A program made the position numbers and the translations under genes. A DNA stretch of 64,000 bases from Labrenzia sp. R4_2 (GTDB lineage Bacteria > Pseudomonadota > Alphaproteobacteria > Rhizobiales > Stappiaceae). Positions 15,237-23,813 of this stretch are shown one piece after another; positions within the stretch are counted from its first letter, which is position 1; every line of letters starts with the position of its first letter. Location of the stretch: assembly GCF_017743865.1 (NCBI RefSeq), contig NZ_JAGHRJ010000007.1:1-64000 (forward strand). The letters run 5' to 3'. The notes beneath the pieces were generated by a model, which was not told the DNA's origin, searched no databases, and worked only from the letters and a program-made list of their open reading frames with translations.

Positions 15237-15605
15237 ATGACCGATGAAATGATAGCATCTGACGTAAAGCCGAGCGGTGCAGCGTTGATTGTTGAAGACA
15301 ATCCAATCATCGCGCTCGACACCCAGATGATGCTGGAAGAAATCGGCTTTGCGCCTGTGGTTGTGTTGAACAAATTGTCTGATGGATTGGACGCGCTGAC
15401 AGGCAACCTTTTCAGCTTCGTTATCCTTGACGTGCGTATGGGCGACGAAACGAGCCTAAAATTCGCCCGGCTATTGATTGAACGCGGGACGCGATTTGTT
15501 TTCGCCAGCGGCTACGGCGATACTGATACTCTGCCGCATGAGTTTAAAAGCCACGCTCTTCTCAGCAAGCCCTATACAAAGGAACAAATTCTGGAATTGC
15601 TGTAG
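15237..15605 (+). CDS. Single-domain response regulator, FAT GUY-like
   Basis: 122 residues, a stand-alone receiver domain: acidic E20-D21, phospho-acceptor D65 in FVILDVRMG, F-A-S-G-Y-G at 89-94 in place of the usual switch Thr region, and K111 in LLSKPY. The FASGYG segment matches the 'FAT GUY' receivers of alphaproteobacteria (such as SdrG), which act in phosphorelays around PhyR and HWE/HisKA_2 kinases. With no output domain it would modulate kinase flow. Its neighbourhood in the stress island supports this role; the partner is inferred. Confidence 0.88.
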   Translation: MTDEMIASDVKPSGAALIVEDNPIIALDTQMMLEEIGFAPVVVLNKLSDGLDALTGNLFSFVILDVRMGDETSLKFARLLIERGTRFVFASGYGDTDTLPHEFKSHALLSKPYTKEQILELL

Positions 15606-15629
15606 GGGAAAGCTGCTCGGACCACTGTG

Positions 15630-16376
15630 TTAAATCAACGGCCGGAGTGTTTTGACATCGCGTTCATAGGCAGCAAGATCCTCCAAGCCTTCCCGGTTCA
15701 GAATACGGATCCGGTTCTGTTTCCAGCTGAAATAGTTTTCGCTTTGCAATGTTCGGATGGTTCTGTTGGTGTGGACCGGTGTAATACCGAGTACATCTGA
15801 AAGGTGTGCCTGCGTAAAGGGTGCATCAAACGACTGGTTCTGAGCGTATCCGACTGTTTCTGCACGGTCGTGGAGATGCAGGAGCAAATAGGCGAGCCGT
15901 TCTTGAGCGTTGCGACGGCCAAGGCTCAGAAGGTGGCCGTCAATCAGCTGTTCTTCGCGCGATGCCATCCAGGTCATGGAAAATGCAAGGCCGGGATAAT
16001 CCTTGAAAACCGACCAGACCTTGTCCTTTTGAAAGACACACAATGTCGTGTCAGTCAGCGCCGTAACTGTGTGTTGCATTTCATTCAAGACAGCGAGCTG
16101 CAGCCCAAGAAGATCGCCTGGCAGGGCAAAATTCAACACTTGGCGCCGACCATCTGCCAGCGATGTGTGCCGGAAAGCCCACCCTTCAAGGAGGGTGTAG
16201 ATGTGGGGCGTCTTGTTGTCTTCCAAAATGATGGTTGAACCGGCCTCGACCTGAAGTTCGCCCGTTTTGAATTTGGTGACGAAGTCCAGTTCCTTGTCTT
16301 CAAACGGCCTGAAAACGTTCTTCTGCCTGAGGGGGCATGCATGGCACTTTGTTTGGAAATTCATGCTGTCCGTCAT
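15630..16376 (-). CDS. Crp/Fnr-family transcriptional regulator
   Basis: 248 residues: an N-terminal CHACPLR segment (only two Cys, so a full Fnr 4Fe-4S set is not evident), a cyclic-nucleotide-binding-like beta roll (about 25-140, with GWAFRHTSLADGRRQVLNFALPGDLLGL), a long dimer helix, and a winged HTH near 190-235 (AHLSDVLGITPVHTNRTIRTLQ). This subtype is common in Rhizobiales; the effector is unknown. The ATG at 16376 follows a GGAG box, while an earlier in-frame ATG (16439) lacks one. An exact EcfG promoter lies about 110 bases upstream, so the GSR likely drives it. It is divergent from the amidoligase operon. Confidence 0.9.
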   Translation of the reverse strand: MTDSMNFQTKCHACPLRQKNVFRPFEDKELDFVTKFKTGELQVEAGSTIILEDNKTPHIYTLLEGWAFRHTSLADGRRQVLNFALPGDLLGLQLAVLNEMQHTVTALTDTTLCVFQKDKVWSVFKDYPGLAFSMTWMASREEQLIDGHLLSLGRRNAQERLAYLLLHLHDRAETVGYAQNQSFDAPFTQAHLSDVLGITPVHTNRTIRTLQSENYFSWKQNRIRILNREGLEDLAAYERDVKTLRPLI

Positions 16377-16484
16377 TGGTTGGTCTCCGCATCCCGTGGA
16401 TCGCGCCCCCACACCTTTATGAGTACCTTGACCGGTCATACGGCGCAGTCGGGATTGCGAATAGGTCAGTTAAACACCTGAAGA

Positions 16485-16509
16485 AACGGTCGGAAAGCAT
16501 ATCCGTTCC
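16485..16509 (-). promoter_or_regulatory. EcfG-type promoter of the Crp/Fnr gene
   Basis: Minus strand GGAAC (16509-16505), 16 bases, CGTT (16488-16485): exact consensus. Confidence 0.83.
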
Positions 16510-16573
16510 AAATTTTTCCGTCAGCAAAGCCCAAAACCTGCTCCATCCGAACCTAACCAAGCCAGGTCTGTTT

Positions 16574-16598
16574 GGAACCGAATCGATCCTCGCGCGTT
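16574..16598 (+). promoter_or_regulatory. EcfG-type promoter of the amidoligase operon
   Basis: GGAAC (16574-16578), 16 bases, CGTT (16595-16598). The predicted transcription start falls only a few bases before the ATG at 16609, implying a near-leaderless mRNA or use of a slightly later ATG. Confidence 0.83.
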
Positions 16599-16608
16599 AA
16601 CTGGTCAA

Positions 16609-17595
16609 ATGACGAAAGCGATGATGACAGATATGCGTGAAGACAATGACCAAGATGCAGAGGCGGATTTTGCCGAATTGAATTCAGGCGATCGCCGCGT
16701 AGGCGTCGAAATCGAATTCGGTGGGTTATCTGCCTCAAAAGCGGCAAAAGTGGTCCACAAAATCGTCGGCGGAGATACCAAGGAAGTCGACGCCCATCGT
16801 TATAAAATCCATGGTACATCTCTCGGCACCGTCACGATCGAGCTTGACAGCAAGTATGTCCATACTGGCAAAGACGATACGGACGCCCAGAAAAAGGCGC
16901 GCCAAATCGCTGGTGACCTCGGCACATCAATTGTGCCGACCGAACTCATCACCACGCCCATCTTCCTATCCGATCTCGGGACCGTGGATACGCTTGTACG
17001 GGCCCTCGCGGATGCCGGCGCAATGGGTAATGAGCAGCCACACTTGGCTTGCGGATTGCACCTGAACATCGAATGGAAGAGCGAATCCGTCGAAGCCTTA
17101 TTGAGGGTCCTGCAGGCTTACCTGCTTATTGCCCCGAAGTTGCGCGAAGAAATTGAGCCGGATCCGACCCGAAAGCTTTTGCCGTTCATTGCAAGGTTCC
17201 CGGCTGACTATGAGCGGACTGTTCTTCATCCGGCTTATCAGCCGGACCTGGAAACATTCATACGCGACTATTGTACAGCTAACCCCAACAAAAACAGGGA
17301 GTTGGATCTCCTGCCGCTTCTGGCGTCGCTAAATGCAGGATGCGTGGAGGAGGCGATTGGCAAAGAGCCGAAGGCCGTCCGACCGGCATTCCATTACCGG
17401 CTACCCGACGCACGCATCGGAGACGCCGCATGGTCCGTTGCCGACGAATGGAAACGATGGAAGCGTGTCGAAGAGCTGGCAGCCGACCAGCAGGAACTCA
17501 TGAACCAGTTAGAAAATTGGCGTGCTGAAAACGAACAGCCGGACGGGCTTCTGGGGGCTGCCAAACGATTGATCAACCGGGTAAAGAGCTCATGA
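16609..17595 (+). CDS. Putative amidoligase (GS-like fold, PF12224 type)
   Basis: 328 residues. The N-terminal DRRVGVEIEFGGLSASKAAKVV strand-helix with paired acidic residues, and later ACGLHLNIEWKS, are the metal/ATP-site motifs of the amidoligase branch of the glutamine-synthetase-like fold. These enzymes are predicted to join amino groups to carboxylates. Substrate unknown. The C-terminus is helical and charged. Several Met codons (16609, 16621, 16624, 16633) could start it, and the EcfG promoter is so close that a later one may be used. The amidotransferase gene overlaps its stop by four bases, a pairing described for this family in comparative genomics. Confidence 0.85.
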   Translation: MTKAMMTDMREDNDQDAEADFAELNSGDRRVGVEIEFGGLSASKAAKVVHKIVGGDTKEVDAHRYKIHGTSLGTVTIELDSKYVHTGKDDTDAQKKARQIAGDLGTSIVPTELITTPIFLSDLGTVDTLVRALADAGAMGNEQPHLACGLHLNIEWKSESVEALLRVLQAYLLIAPKLREEIEPDPTRKLLPFIARFPADYERTVLHPAYQPDLETFIRDYCTANPNKNRELDLLPLLASLNAGCVEEAIGKEPKAVRPAFHYRLPDARIGDAAWSVADEWKRWKRVEELAADQQELMNQLENWRAENEQPDGLLGAAKRLINRVKSS

Positions 17596-18290
17596 AACCA
17601 CTCATTGGCGTATCGACATCGGCAACCGGGGGCTGGCGGTCCTATCTTGCCATATCTTTCGCGATATGGCGGGCCGGCGGCCAATCTCGGCGGATCACTC
17701 CGAAAACCGGGTATTCGATCAATGAGATGGACGGCGTGATTGCCGGCGGCGGCGACGACATCAGCGCCTCTGTCTATGGTGGAGAATTGCTCCCGAATGT
17801 GCGCCTTGATCCGGATCGCGACGCTTTGGAGACAGAGCTCATTCCCGAGGCTGTGAGACTGGAAATCCCGGTGCTCGGGATTTGCCGCGGCGCGCAAATG
17901 ATCAATGTGAGTCTGGGCGGAACACTGCACACGGATATTTGGGAAGTTTTTGAGACTGCGCCCAAACTCCGCACGGTGCTGCCTCGAAAGGAAATTGGTA
18001 TTGCCGGTGATGCATGGCTTGCATCTGTCCTTAAAACGCGGCGGTGCCGGGTCAATGCGCTCCATCATCAGTCCATCAAGACCACAGGGCGTGGTCTGCG
18101 GGTATCAGCCTTGGACGACCACGAGATCGTGCAAGCGATCGAAGCCAGATCCGGACAACCTGTGATCGGTGTCCAATGGCATCCGGAATTGATGCCGTTC
18201 TCGAAGACACAACAACGGTTGTTCCAATGGCTCGTTGAGGCCGCAAAAAATCGTAAAGACACCGGCGAACATTTCGAACTCGCGGCCTGA
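17592..18290 (+). CDS. Class I glutamine amidotransferase-like hydrolase (peptidase C26, PuuD-like)
   Basis: 232 residues. Nucleophile Cys in GICRGAQMINVSLGG (about residue 99), and catalytic His-Glu in VQWHPELMP (about 196-198), complete the class I GAT triad. Members hydrolyse gamma-glutamyl amides such as gamma-glutamyl-GABA or supply ammonia from glutamine. Here the ATG lies within the stop of the amidoligase gene (ATGA), so the two are produced together; the pair may make and cleave, or supply ammonia for, a gamma-glutamyl-type amide. Product unknown. Confidence 0.88.
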   Translation: MKPLIGVSTSATGGWRSYLAISFAIWRAGGQSRRITPKTGYSINEMDGVIAGGGDDISASVYGGELLPNVRLDPDRDALETELIPEAVRLEIPVLGICRGAQMINVSLGGTLHTDIWEVFETAPKLRTVLPRKEIGIAGDAWLASVLKTRRCRVNALHHQSIKTTGRGLRVSALDDHEIVQAIEARSGQPVIGVQWHPELMPFSKTQQRLFQWLVEAAKNRKDTGEHFELAA

Positions 18291-18383
18291 CAGGCGCGCG
18301 TGATCTGCCGGCAAACCATCTGAACCGAAACAGACACCTGACTGGACCAGACCCACTCTGGCCGGGCATAGAAGGAGAATTCA

Positions 18384-19049
18384 ATGACCGATAAGGTTGA
18401 AATCCTGGAGAAATCCAAAGTCACTCATGATGTTTGGGCACTCACGACAGCCCGCCCTGATGGGTTCTCATTTGAACCCGGTCAGGCGACCGAAGTGCGG
18501 ATTGACCGGGAAAAGTGGCGGGAAGAACCACGGCCATTCACCTTCACCTCCTTGCCGGACGACGACGTTCTGGAATTCACGATCAAGGCGTACCGGGACC
18601 ATGATGGCGTCACCAACAAGCTCGATGATGTAAAAGTTGGCGAGAAACTTCTGATTGATGATCCATGGGGCGCAATTACCTACAAGGGACCAGGGACTTT
18701 CATTGCAGGTGGGGCAGGAATTACACCGTTCCTGGCGATCCTCCGGGACCTGAAGCAAAAGGGCCAACTGTCCGGGCATCGGCTGTTGTTCGGCAACAAG
18801 ACGTCAGATGATATCATCTTGAGGGATGAACTGGATGACATGGCCGGTCTTGAGGTCGTTTATGCGCTGAGCGACGAGAGCAAAGACGGCATGCGTGAAG
18901 GGCATTTCGACAAGGCCGCGTTGAAGGACATTCTCGGAACCACGGATCAAATGTTTTATGTCTGCGGTCCGCAGAAAATGGTCGACGCTGTAATCGAAAA
19001 CTTGAAATCACTCGGCGTCTCCGCCGACATGATCGTCACGGAAGACTGA
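18384..19049 (+). CDS. FAD/NAD(P)-binding ferredoxin reductase-like oxidoreductase
   Basis: 221 residues with the FNR fold: FAD-binding barrel (about 1-95, flavin motif RPFTFTSL), NAD(P)-binding half (about 100-221) with GGAGITPFLAIL and the C-terminal FYVCGPQKMVDAV. No 2Fe-2S domain is present, so it would need a separate carrier or act as an NAD(P)H-flavin reductase. A good AAGGAG box precedes the ATG. It follows the amidotransferase gene by 93 bases in the same direction; cotranscription from the EcfG promoter is likely but not certain. Confidence 0.87.
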   Translation: MTDKVEILEKSKVTHDVWALTTARPDGFSFEPGQATEVRIDREKWREEPRPFTFTSLPDDDVLEFTIKAYRDHDGVTNKLDDVKVGEKLLIDDPWGAITYKGPGTFIAGGAGITPFLAILRDLKQKGQLSGHRLLFGNKTSDDIILRDELDDMAGLEVVYALSDESKDGMREGHFDKAALKDILGTTDQMFYVCGPQKMVDAVIENLKSLGVSADMIVTED

Positions 19050-19659
19050 TGCTTAGTCAGGTATTTGCCGTGGACTGCAGCTGTTACATAGAAGACAACT
19101 TGCCAAACGCGCGCCAAAAAGAGTCTCAACGAGCAGAAAGCGGCTTTGACCTTCATGTTCTTGCTTGCTGGTAGGCCACTAGAGTACGAAGCTCATGCTT
19201 GGATTTTTAGACGAAAGCGATTGTATCGGACCTGATCCTGAAACACCTCCAGCCACCGCGCGTCTTTGTTTCCTACGGTCGTAAATAACTCCGTAGGACG
19301 TCAAATACTCTGAAAGGATCGGCGCCTGAACTAAGGGCCTCGACTTCACAAATAGCTTTTATATGTGACGCTCGGGTGGATGCGACGTAACGTCAAGATA
19401 CGACTGCTTTCTAGCCGTTAGTAGTTCGCTTTGCGCGCACATTCAGGTCGTTGAGCAAGTGAAGTCCAATCCCGAAAGCTGACATTCATTCAGAATGCAG
19501 CGAACTCAGAATTCGGGCGGAAAGCAGACGTTTGTTGCATCGCGCGTAAACGTCCGCATTGCGATTAACCTGCTAATGATTTTAATGGAGCCGACCGATT
19601 GAAGCGGCGGATAGCAACATACGGTGGCGCTGGTCTTGCGCTGAAGCTACTGGCAAACG
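19050..19659. other. 610-base stretch without a supportable gene
   Basis: Between the FNR-like gene and the end of the MacB-like gene I see no coding frame with a plausible start and family similarity, no clear terminator and no RNA gene. Composition is close to its surroundings. It may contain decayed sequence or regulatory DNA. Confidence 0.6.
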
Positions 19660-20883
19660 CTACTCGTGCCGGAGTGCTTCGATTGGATCGAGATTGGCGG
19701 CTGCGCGGGCGGGGTAATAGCCGAATGTGGCACCGACGATAGCTGAGAATACAAAGGCCAGCAGGATCACAGCCGGGTCAGGCACAAAAGGGATATCGAT
19801 CCAATGGGCACCGATCGCCGCCAGACCCAATCCCAGGATGATGCCGACAAAGCCGCCAAGCAGAGACAATGCGACCGCCTCAATCAGAAACTGCACGAGG
19901 ACCTGATGTGTTTGCGCACCCACCGCCAGCCGGATGCCAATTTCACGGGTTCGTTCCGTAACGCTCACAAGCATGATATTCATGATGCCGATGCCTCCGA
20001 CCAGCAGACTGACGGCAGCCACCGCTGACAGCAATCCGGTAAGAACGCCGGTAATGCTTGTCAGCATCGACGCCACCTGCTTCATGTCAATCACCGAGAA
20101 GTCGTCCTCGTCACCCGGTGCGATGCGGCGCAGTTCGCGCATTAGGTTTTCAACGTCCCGGATCGCCCGGCCGGTTGAGGTCCCGTCAACCACCGACATG
20201 TATATGACGGAGACATCGTCCTTGCCAGTAAGGCGCCTTTGATAGGTCCGCAAAGGGACAAGGACCACATCGTCCTGGTCCGCGCCAATCGAGGAAGCGC
20301 CTTTTTCGGAGAGGACGCCAATCACTTTGCAGGACATTTTTTTGATCCGCACCGGCTGATCGAGCGGGTCTGCGGTTCCAAACAGTTCCTGGCGCACAGT
20401 TTGACCCAGGATGCAGACAGGTCTCCCGCTCCGGGTTTCGCTGGCATTGAAATTTCGTCCGAGCGCTAGCGGCCAGTCGGATGCCACGAGATAGCGCTGG
20501 TCCGTCGCCGTGATTTGCGCCCTGTGGTTCTCGGTGCCGGCGACGATCGTCCCTTGCAGCGAGGAAATTGGCGCCGCCGCATCAATCTCCGGGAGTGCTT
20601 CCTCAAGGGCATCCACGTCCTTGATGTCGAAGGGCCGTGCTGCCGTGCTGTTGGCTCTCGGGCCCATGCCGCGCTGCCCAGGGCGCACCACGATGACGTT
20701 GGTTCCCATTTTCTCCACATCGGCAATCACCTGCTCGGATGAGCCTTGTCCCAGCGTAAGCATGGCGATGACCGACGCGACACCGATAACAACACCCAGC
20801 ACCGTCAGACAGGACCGCAGTGCATTGCGAAAGATCGATTTGAGGGCCAGCTTGTTCATATCCCAGAGCATGCTAGGCCGCAT
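19660..20883 (-). CDS. ABC transporter permease, MacB-like
   Basis: 407 residues with the MacB/FtsX plan: one N-terminal helix (about 25-46), a large periplasmic domain (about 50-280), then three helices (about 285-400) with the GIMNIMLVSVTERTREIGIRLAVGA coupling motif. Ends in the typical NLDPIEALRHE. No ATPase domain is fused; that is the adjacent gene, which overlaps its start by 11 bases. With the MacA-like adaptor it forms a tripartite mechanotransmission efflux pump for peptides, antibiotics or siderophores; substrate unknown. Confidence 0.92.
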   Translation of the reverse strand: MRPSMLWDMNKLALKSIFRNALRSCLTVLGVVIGVASVIAMLTLGQGSSEQVIADVEKMGTNVIVVRPGQRGMGPRANSTAARPFDIKDVDALEEALPEIDAAAPISSLQGTIVAGTENHRAQITATDQRYLVASDWPLALGRNFNASETRSGRPVCILGQTVRQELFGTADPLDQPVRIKKMSCKVIGVLSEKGASSIGADQDDVVLVPLRTYQRRLTGKDDVSVIYMSVVDGTSTGRAIRDVENLMRELRRIAPGDEDDFSVIDMKQVASMLTSITGVLTGLLSAVAAVSLLVGGIGIMNIMLVSVTERTREIGIRLAVGAQTHQVLVQFLIEAVALSLLGGFVGIILGLGLAAIGAHWIDIPFVPDPAVILLAFVFSAIVGATFGYYPARAAANLDPIEALRHE

Positions 20884-21580
20884 CCTTCAGCTGGCGGTCG
20901 TTATGAACCCGCCCATCGACCATCCAGATCAGGCGGCTCGCGTACGCGGCGATCTCCTCATCGTGGGTGACCATGATGATCGTGAGCCCTGATGTGCGGC
21001 GGAGCTCACCAATAAGCTCCATGATCTCCCGCGACCGCTGCGTGTCGAGATTCCCGGTCGGCTCATCCGCCAGCACAACATGCGGATCGCCGGCCAAGGC
21101 CCTGGCAATCGCGACTCTTTGTTGCTGCCCGCCGGACAATTGGGACGGATCGTGCTTCTCCCGTCCCTTGAGCCCGACCAGATCCAGCGCATGAAGGGCG
21201 CGTTCCTGCCGTTCCCGTTTGCCAAGGCCCTTGTAGATGAGGGGAAGTTCCACATTGTCGAGTGCCGATGTGCGGGCCAAAAGGTTGTAGCCCTGGTAGA
21301 TAAAGGCAAGGTAATGGCGTCTGATCAGCGCTCGTTCATCGCCGTCCAGACCGGCAATCTCAAGCCCGTTGAACCGGTAGGTGCCGGATGTTGGCCGGTC
21401 GAGGCAGCCGATAAGGTTCATGGCCGTCGATTTTCCGGATCCGCTTGGCCCCATGATCGCAACGAATTCACCCCGCTTGATATCGATATCGACACCGTCA
21501 AGCGCGCGGACCTCCGCATCGCCTTGGCCATATATTCGGCGGATGTCCTTGAGCGAAATGTAGGGTTCCGAGTATGGCAT
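20873..21580 (-). CDS. ABC transporter ATP-binding protein, MacB-like
   Basis: 235 residues. Walker A GPSGSGKST, Q-loop in YQGYNLLARTSALDNVELPL, signature LSGGQQQRVAIARAL, Walker B VVLADEPTGNLD and H-loop VTHDEEIA are all intact. The YQG/NLDTQRS features are those of the MacB/LolD group. Encoded between the adaptor and permease genes, with one base between the adaptor stop and this start and an 11-base overlap with the permease start. Confidence 0.94.
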   Translation of the reverse strand: MPYSEPYISLKDIRRIYGQGDAEVRALDGVDIDIKRGEFVAIMGPSGSGKSTAMNLIGCLDRPTSGTYRFNGLEIAGLDGDERALIRRHYLAFIYQGYNLLARTSALDNVELPLIYKGLGKRERQERALHALDLVGLKGREKHDPSQLSGGQQQRVAIARALAGDPHVVLADEPTGNLDTQRSREIMELIGELRRTSGLTIIMVTHDEEIAAYASRLIWMVDGRVHNDRQLKDAA

Positions 21581-22828
21581 CTAGTTCTCCACGCCGACAA
21601 TCACCTGGTCCCCGGGCTGCACATCGCCGCCCAGAATTTCCGTGTACCGTCCGTTGGTGTCGCCGCGCACGATTTCGATCTCGGTCATTCCCCTCTCCCG
21701 CAAGACCCAGAGCGTGTTGGTCGTGGGCCGCGGCGGAACCATGGACGGCTGATCGGAAAACAGGAGCCCGAACATACCGGTGCTCCGCGTCGGTTCCTCG
21801 TCGGTGGAACCGGTCGGGTCCGGCACGAACCTCAGGGCCGCATTCGGAACCAAGAGAGCATCCGCCACCTCGTTGACCAGGATGTCGGCGGATGCGGTCA
21901 TGCCGGGCCGCAGCACCAGGTCCGGATTATCGACCTCAAGACTTGCCAAATAGGTGACGACGTTGTCGATCACTTCAGGCGCAAATCGCACTGTTTTGAC
22001 CTGTGCAATGAATTCGCGGGACGGATAGGCGTCGACCGTGAAAGTTGCCCGTTGCGCTTCCCTAAGGCGGCCAATATCAGCTTCGTCGATCGACAGTTGA
22101 AGCTCCATTTCGCTGAGACTTTCCGCAATCTTGAAAAGAACCGGCGCTGACATCGATGCGGCGACCGTTTGGCCCTGGTTTATCTTGCGCTCCAGAATGA
22201 TCCCATCGACAGGCGAGCGAAGACAAGCATCGGCGAGATCCTCCTCCGTGACCGCAAGATTGGCGCGCTCCCGGGCAATGTCCGCGCGCGCTATTTCGAC
22301 ATCGGCCTTCATGCGCTCGAAAGCCGCATCTGCGGTGATAACCTGAAGAGCGCTGCTCACATTTCGCTCCTTGAGCGTGCGCGCGCGTTGTGCCTCCTCG
22401 CGGGCCTCCTCCAGATTTACCAGCGCTTTTACAAGCCGTGCCTCCGCCGCGCGAAGGTTGGCTTCCTGAACTTTTTTCATCGCTTCCAGTTTCGAGGTGT
22501 CGAGCCGGGCGAGGACATCACCGGCCTTGACCTGATCATTGAAGTCGACGGCGACGGCCGAGATGGTCCCCGACAACTCGCTGGAGACATCGACCGTGTT
22601 TGTCGGTTCGACTGATCCCGTTGCACTTATGGTAACCTTGAGATCGCCGCGAGCAATCGTCTCAGTCCTGAGTTTGGTTTCCCCCGCTCCCCTGTCCGCG
22701 CGCGATACAACCAAGCCTCCACCAAGTCCGAAAACGGTAATCAAGATCAGCAGCCACATTTTCGATAGAGCGCGTTTTCGCTTTATCAGCCCCAGCTGTC
22801 TTTTGATCTCTTCCTGTTCGTCGTTCAT
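21581..22828 (-). CDS. MacA-like periplasmic adaptor (HlyD/RND-type membrane fusion protein)
   Basis: 415 residues. One N-terminal membrane anchor (about 24-42), then barrel/lipoyl half-motifs (ETIARGDLKVTISATGSVEP, FNDQVKAGDVLARLD), an alpha-helical hairpin (about 105-195, rich in Glu/Ala/Arg), second lipoyl half (LRSPVDGIILERKINQGQTVAA) and beta-barrel domains. The hairpin reaches an outer-membrane channel, not encoded here (a TolC-type protein must come from elsewhere). First of the three efflux genes proper. Confidence 0.93.
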   Translation of the reverse strand: MNDEQEEIKRQLGLIKRKRALSKMWLLILITVFGLGGGLVVSRADRGAGETKLRTETIARGDLKVTISATGSVEPTNTVDVSSELSGTISAVAVDFNDQVKAGDVLARLDTSKLEAMKKVQEANLRAAEARLVKALVNLEEAREEAQRARTLKERNVSSALQVITADAAFERMKADVEIARADIARERANLAVTEEDLADACLRSPVDGIILERKINQGQTVAASMSAPVLFKIAESLSEMELQLSIDEADIGRLREAQRATFTVDAYPSREFIAQVKTVRFAPEVIDNVVTYLASLEVDNPDLVLRPGMTASADILVNEVADALLVPNAALRFVPDPTGSTDEEPTRSTGMFGLLFSDQPSMVPPRPTTNTLWVLRERGMTEIEIVRGDTNGRYTEILGGDVQPGDQVIVGVEN

Positions 22829-22861
22829 GAATCCGGCCTCAGTTTCCTTGATAGCCCACGC

Positions 22862-23305
22862 TCATCTTGAGCGTCCGAAATGCACCGCGGACCGCATTTG
22901 TCGCCATACCGATAAAAGCCCAGACGTCGCAGCCACGACACAGATCGTCAGGTAGACCGTCATGTTGAACTGGCCAGGAAACACACCCTGTCCGGTGAGA
23001 CCGATTTCATGCATCTGTAGTCCGATATGGGCGGCGAGGTAGGCAATCGGGATCAGGATGAGCAGGACAAGTGAACCAGCGCGATCTGTGAGCGCCAGGT
23101 AGATCAGCGCGCAGGCCGTAACCAAATTGGAGGCACCGAAAGCGACCATGAGAACAAGCAAATCCCGTCCTGCCGGTCCTTTCAGGTCAACGCCTGCAAG
23201 ATGCGTCGCTGCATAGCCTGCAAAGATCGTATGAGCGACACCACGCACGATGTCATAGGTGCCAAGCGCGAAGGCAACAAAGGAGATGTATCTGGGGATC
23301 GCCAT
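22862..23305 (-). CDS. Four-span hypothetical inner-membrane protein
   Basis: 147 residues with four predicted membrane helices (about 5-28, 48-70, 76-98, 112-132) and short loops; basic C-terminus. No family recognised with confidence; the size and layout resemble DUF4345-type proteins. It lies 33 bases upstream of the MacA-like gene in the same direction, so it is probably the first gene of the efflux operon. The 9-base direct repeat TAGTTTACG (23305-23313 and 23319-23327) overlaps its start region and could be an operator. Confidence 0.7.
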   Translation of the reverse strand: MAIPRYISFVAFALGTYDIVRGVAHTIFAGYAATHLAGVDLKGPAGRDLLVLMVAFGASNLVTACALIYLALTDRAGSLVLLILIPIAYLAAHIGLQMHEIGLTGQGVFPGQFNMTVYLTICVVAATSGLLSVWRQMRSAVHFGRSR

Positions 23306-23484
23306 AGTTTACGTGTCCTAGTTTACGATCAATTCCTGTCAGGTATTTCCATATCCAATGACCTGACATCCGACCCGCACCGAAGAGCCTTCGGCAGATG
23401 ATGGAGGCGTGCCGTTGAGGCCCCTCGGTGCGGTTGATGCCGTTGCCGATACCGTGCGGACAGTATTGGTTCGGCAACAAGCAT

Positions 23485-23787
23485 TTACTTGGCTGCTTTT
23501 TGCAGCTCTGCTGGTGTCACACGCCCGTCGCTGTTGCCGTCCAGGCGTTTGAAGGCGCGGGCATACAGTCCGCGGGATTGTATGCGTCCGGCATTCCCAA
23601 GATTGTCTGCCGCGTTCATGTCGATGAAGGACACAAACTCCTCATAGACCAGCACGCCGTCGCCGTTACGATCGGCTGCCTGATAATTGCGCGCGGCCGT
23701 TTCAGCGGTCTCGGACGATGCGGTGGCGGGCAGTCCGCCTAAAGCCAATATAGCTATTGCCCCAGACACACTTCTATATGTCGTCAT
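23485..23787 (-). CDS. Small secreted EF-hand protein
   Basis: 100 residues. Signal peptide (MTTYRSVSGAIAILALGGLPATASS), then two EF-hand loops with Ca ligands: DRNGDGVLVYEEF and DGNSDGRVTPAEL. Likely a periplasmic calcium-binding protein; partner unknown. The ATG at 23787 is preceded by an AGAGG box and places the signal peptide first; the upstream frame is non-coding. Between the efflux operon and a second secreted protein. Confidence 0.8.
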   Translation of the reverse strand: MTTYRSVSGAIAILALGGLPATASSETAETAARNYQAADRNGDGVLVYEEFVSFIDMNAADNLGNAGRIQSRGLYARAFKRLDGNSDGRVTPAELQKAAK

Positions 23788-23813
23788 TTCAACTTCACCT
23801 CTTCCTGTGTTTG

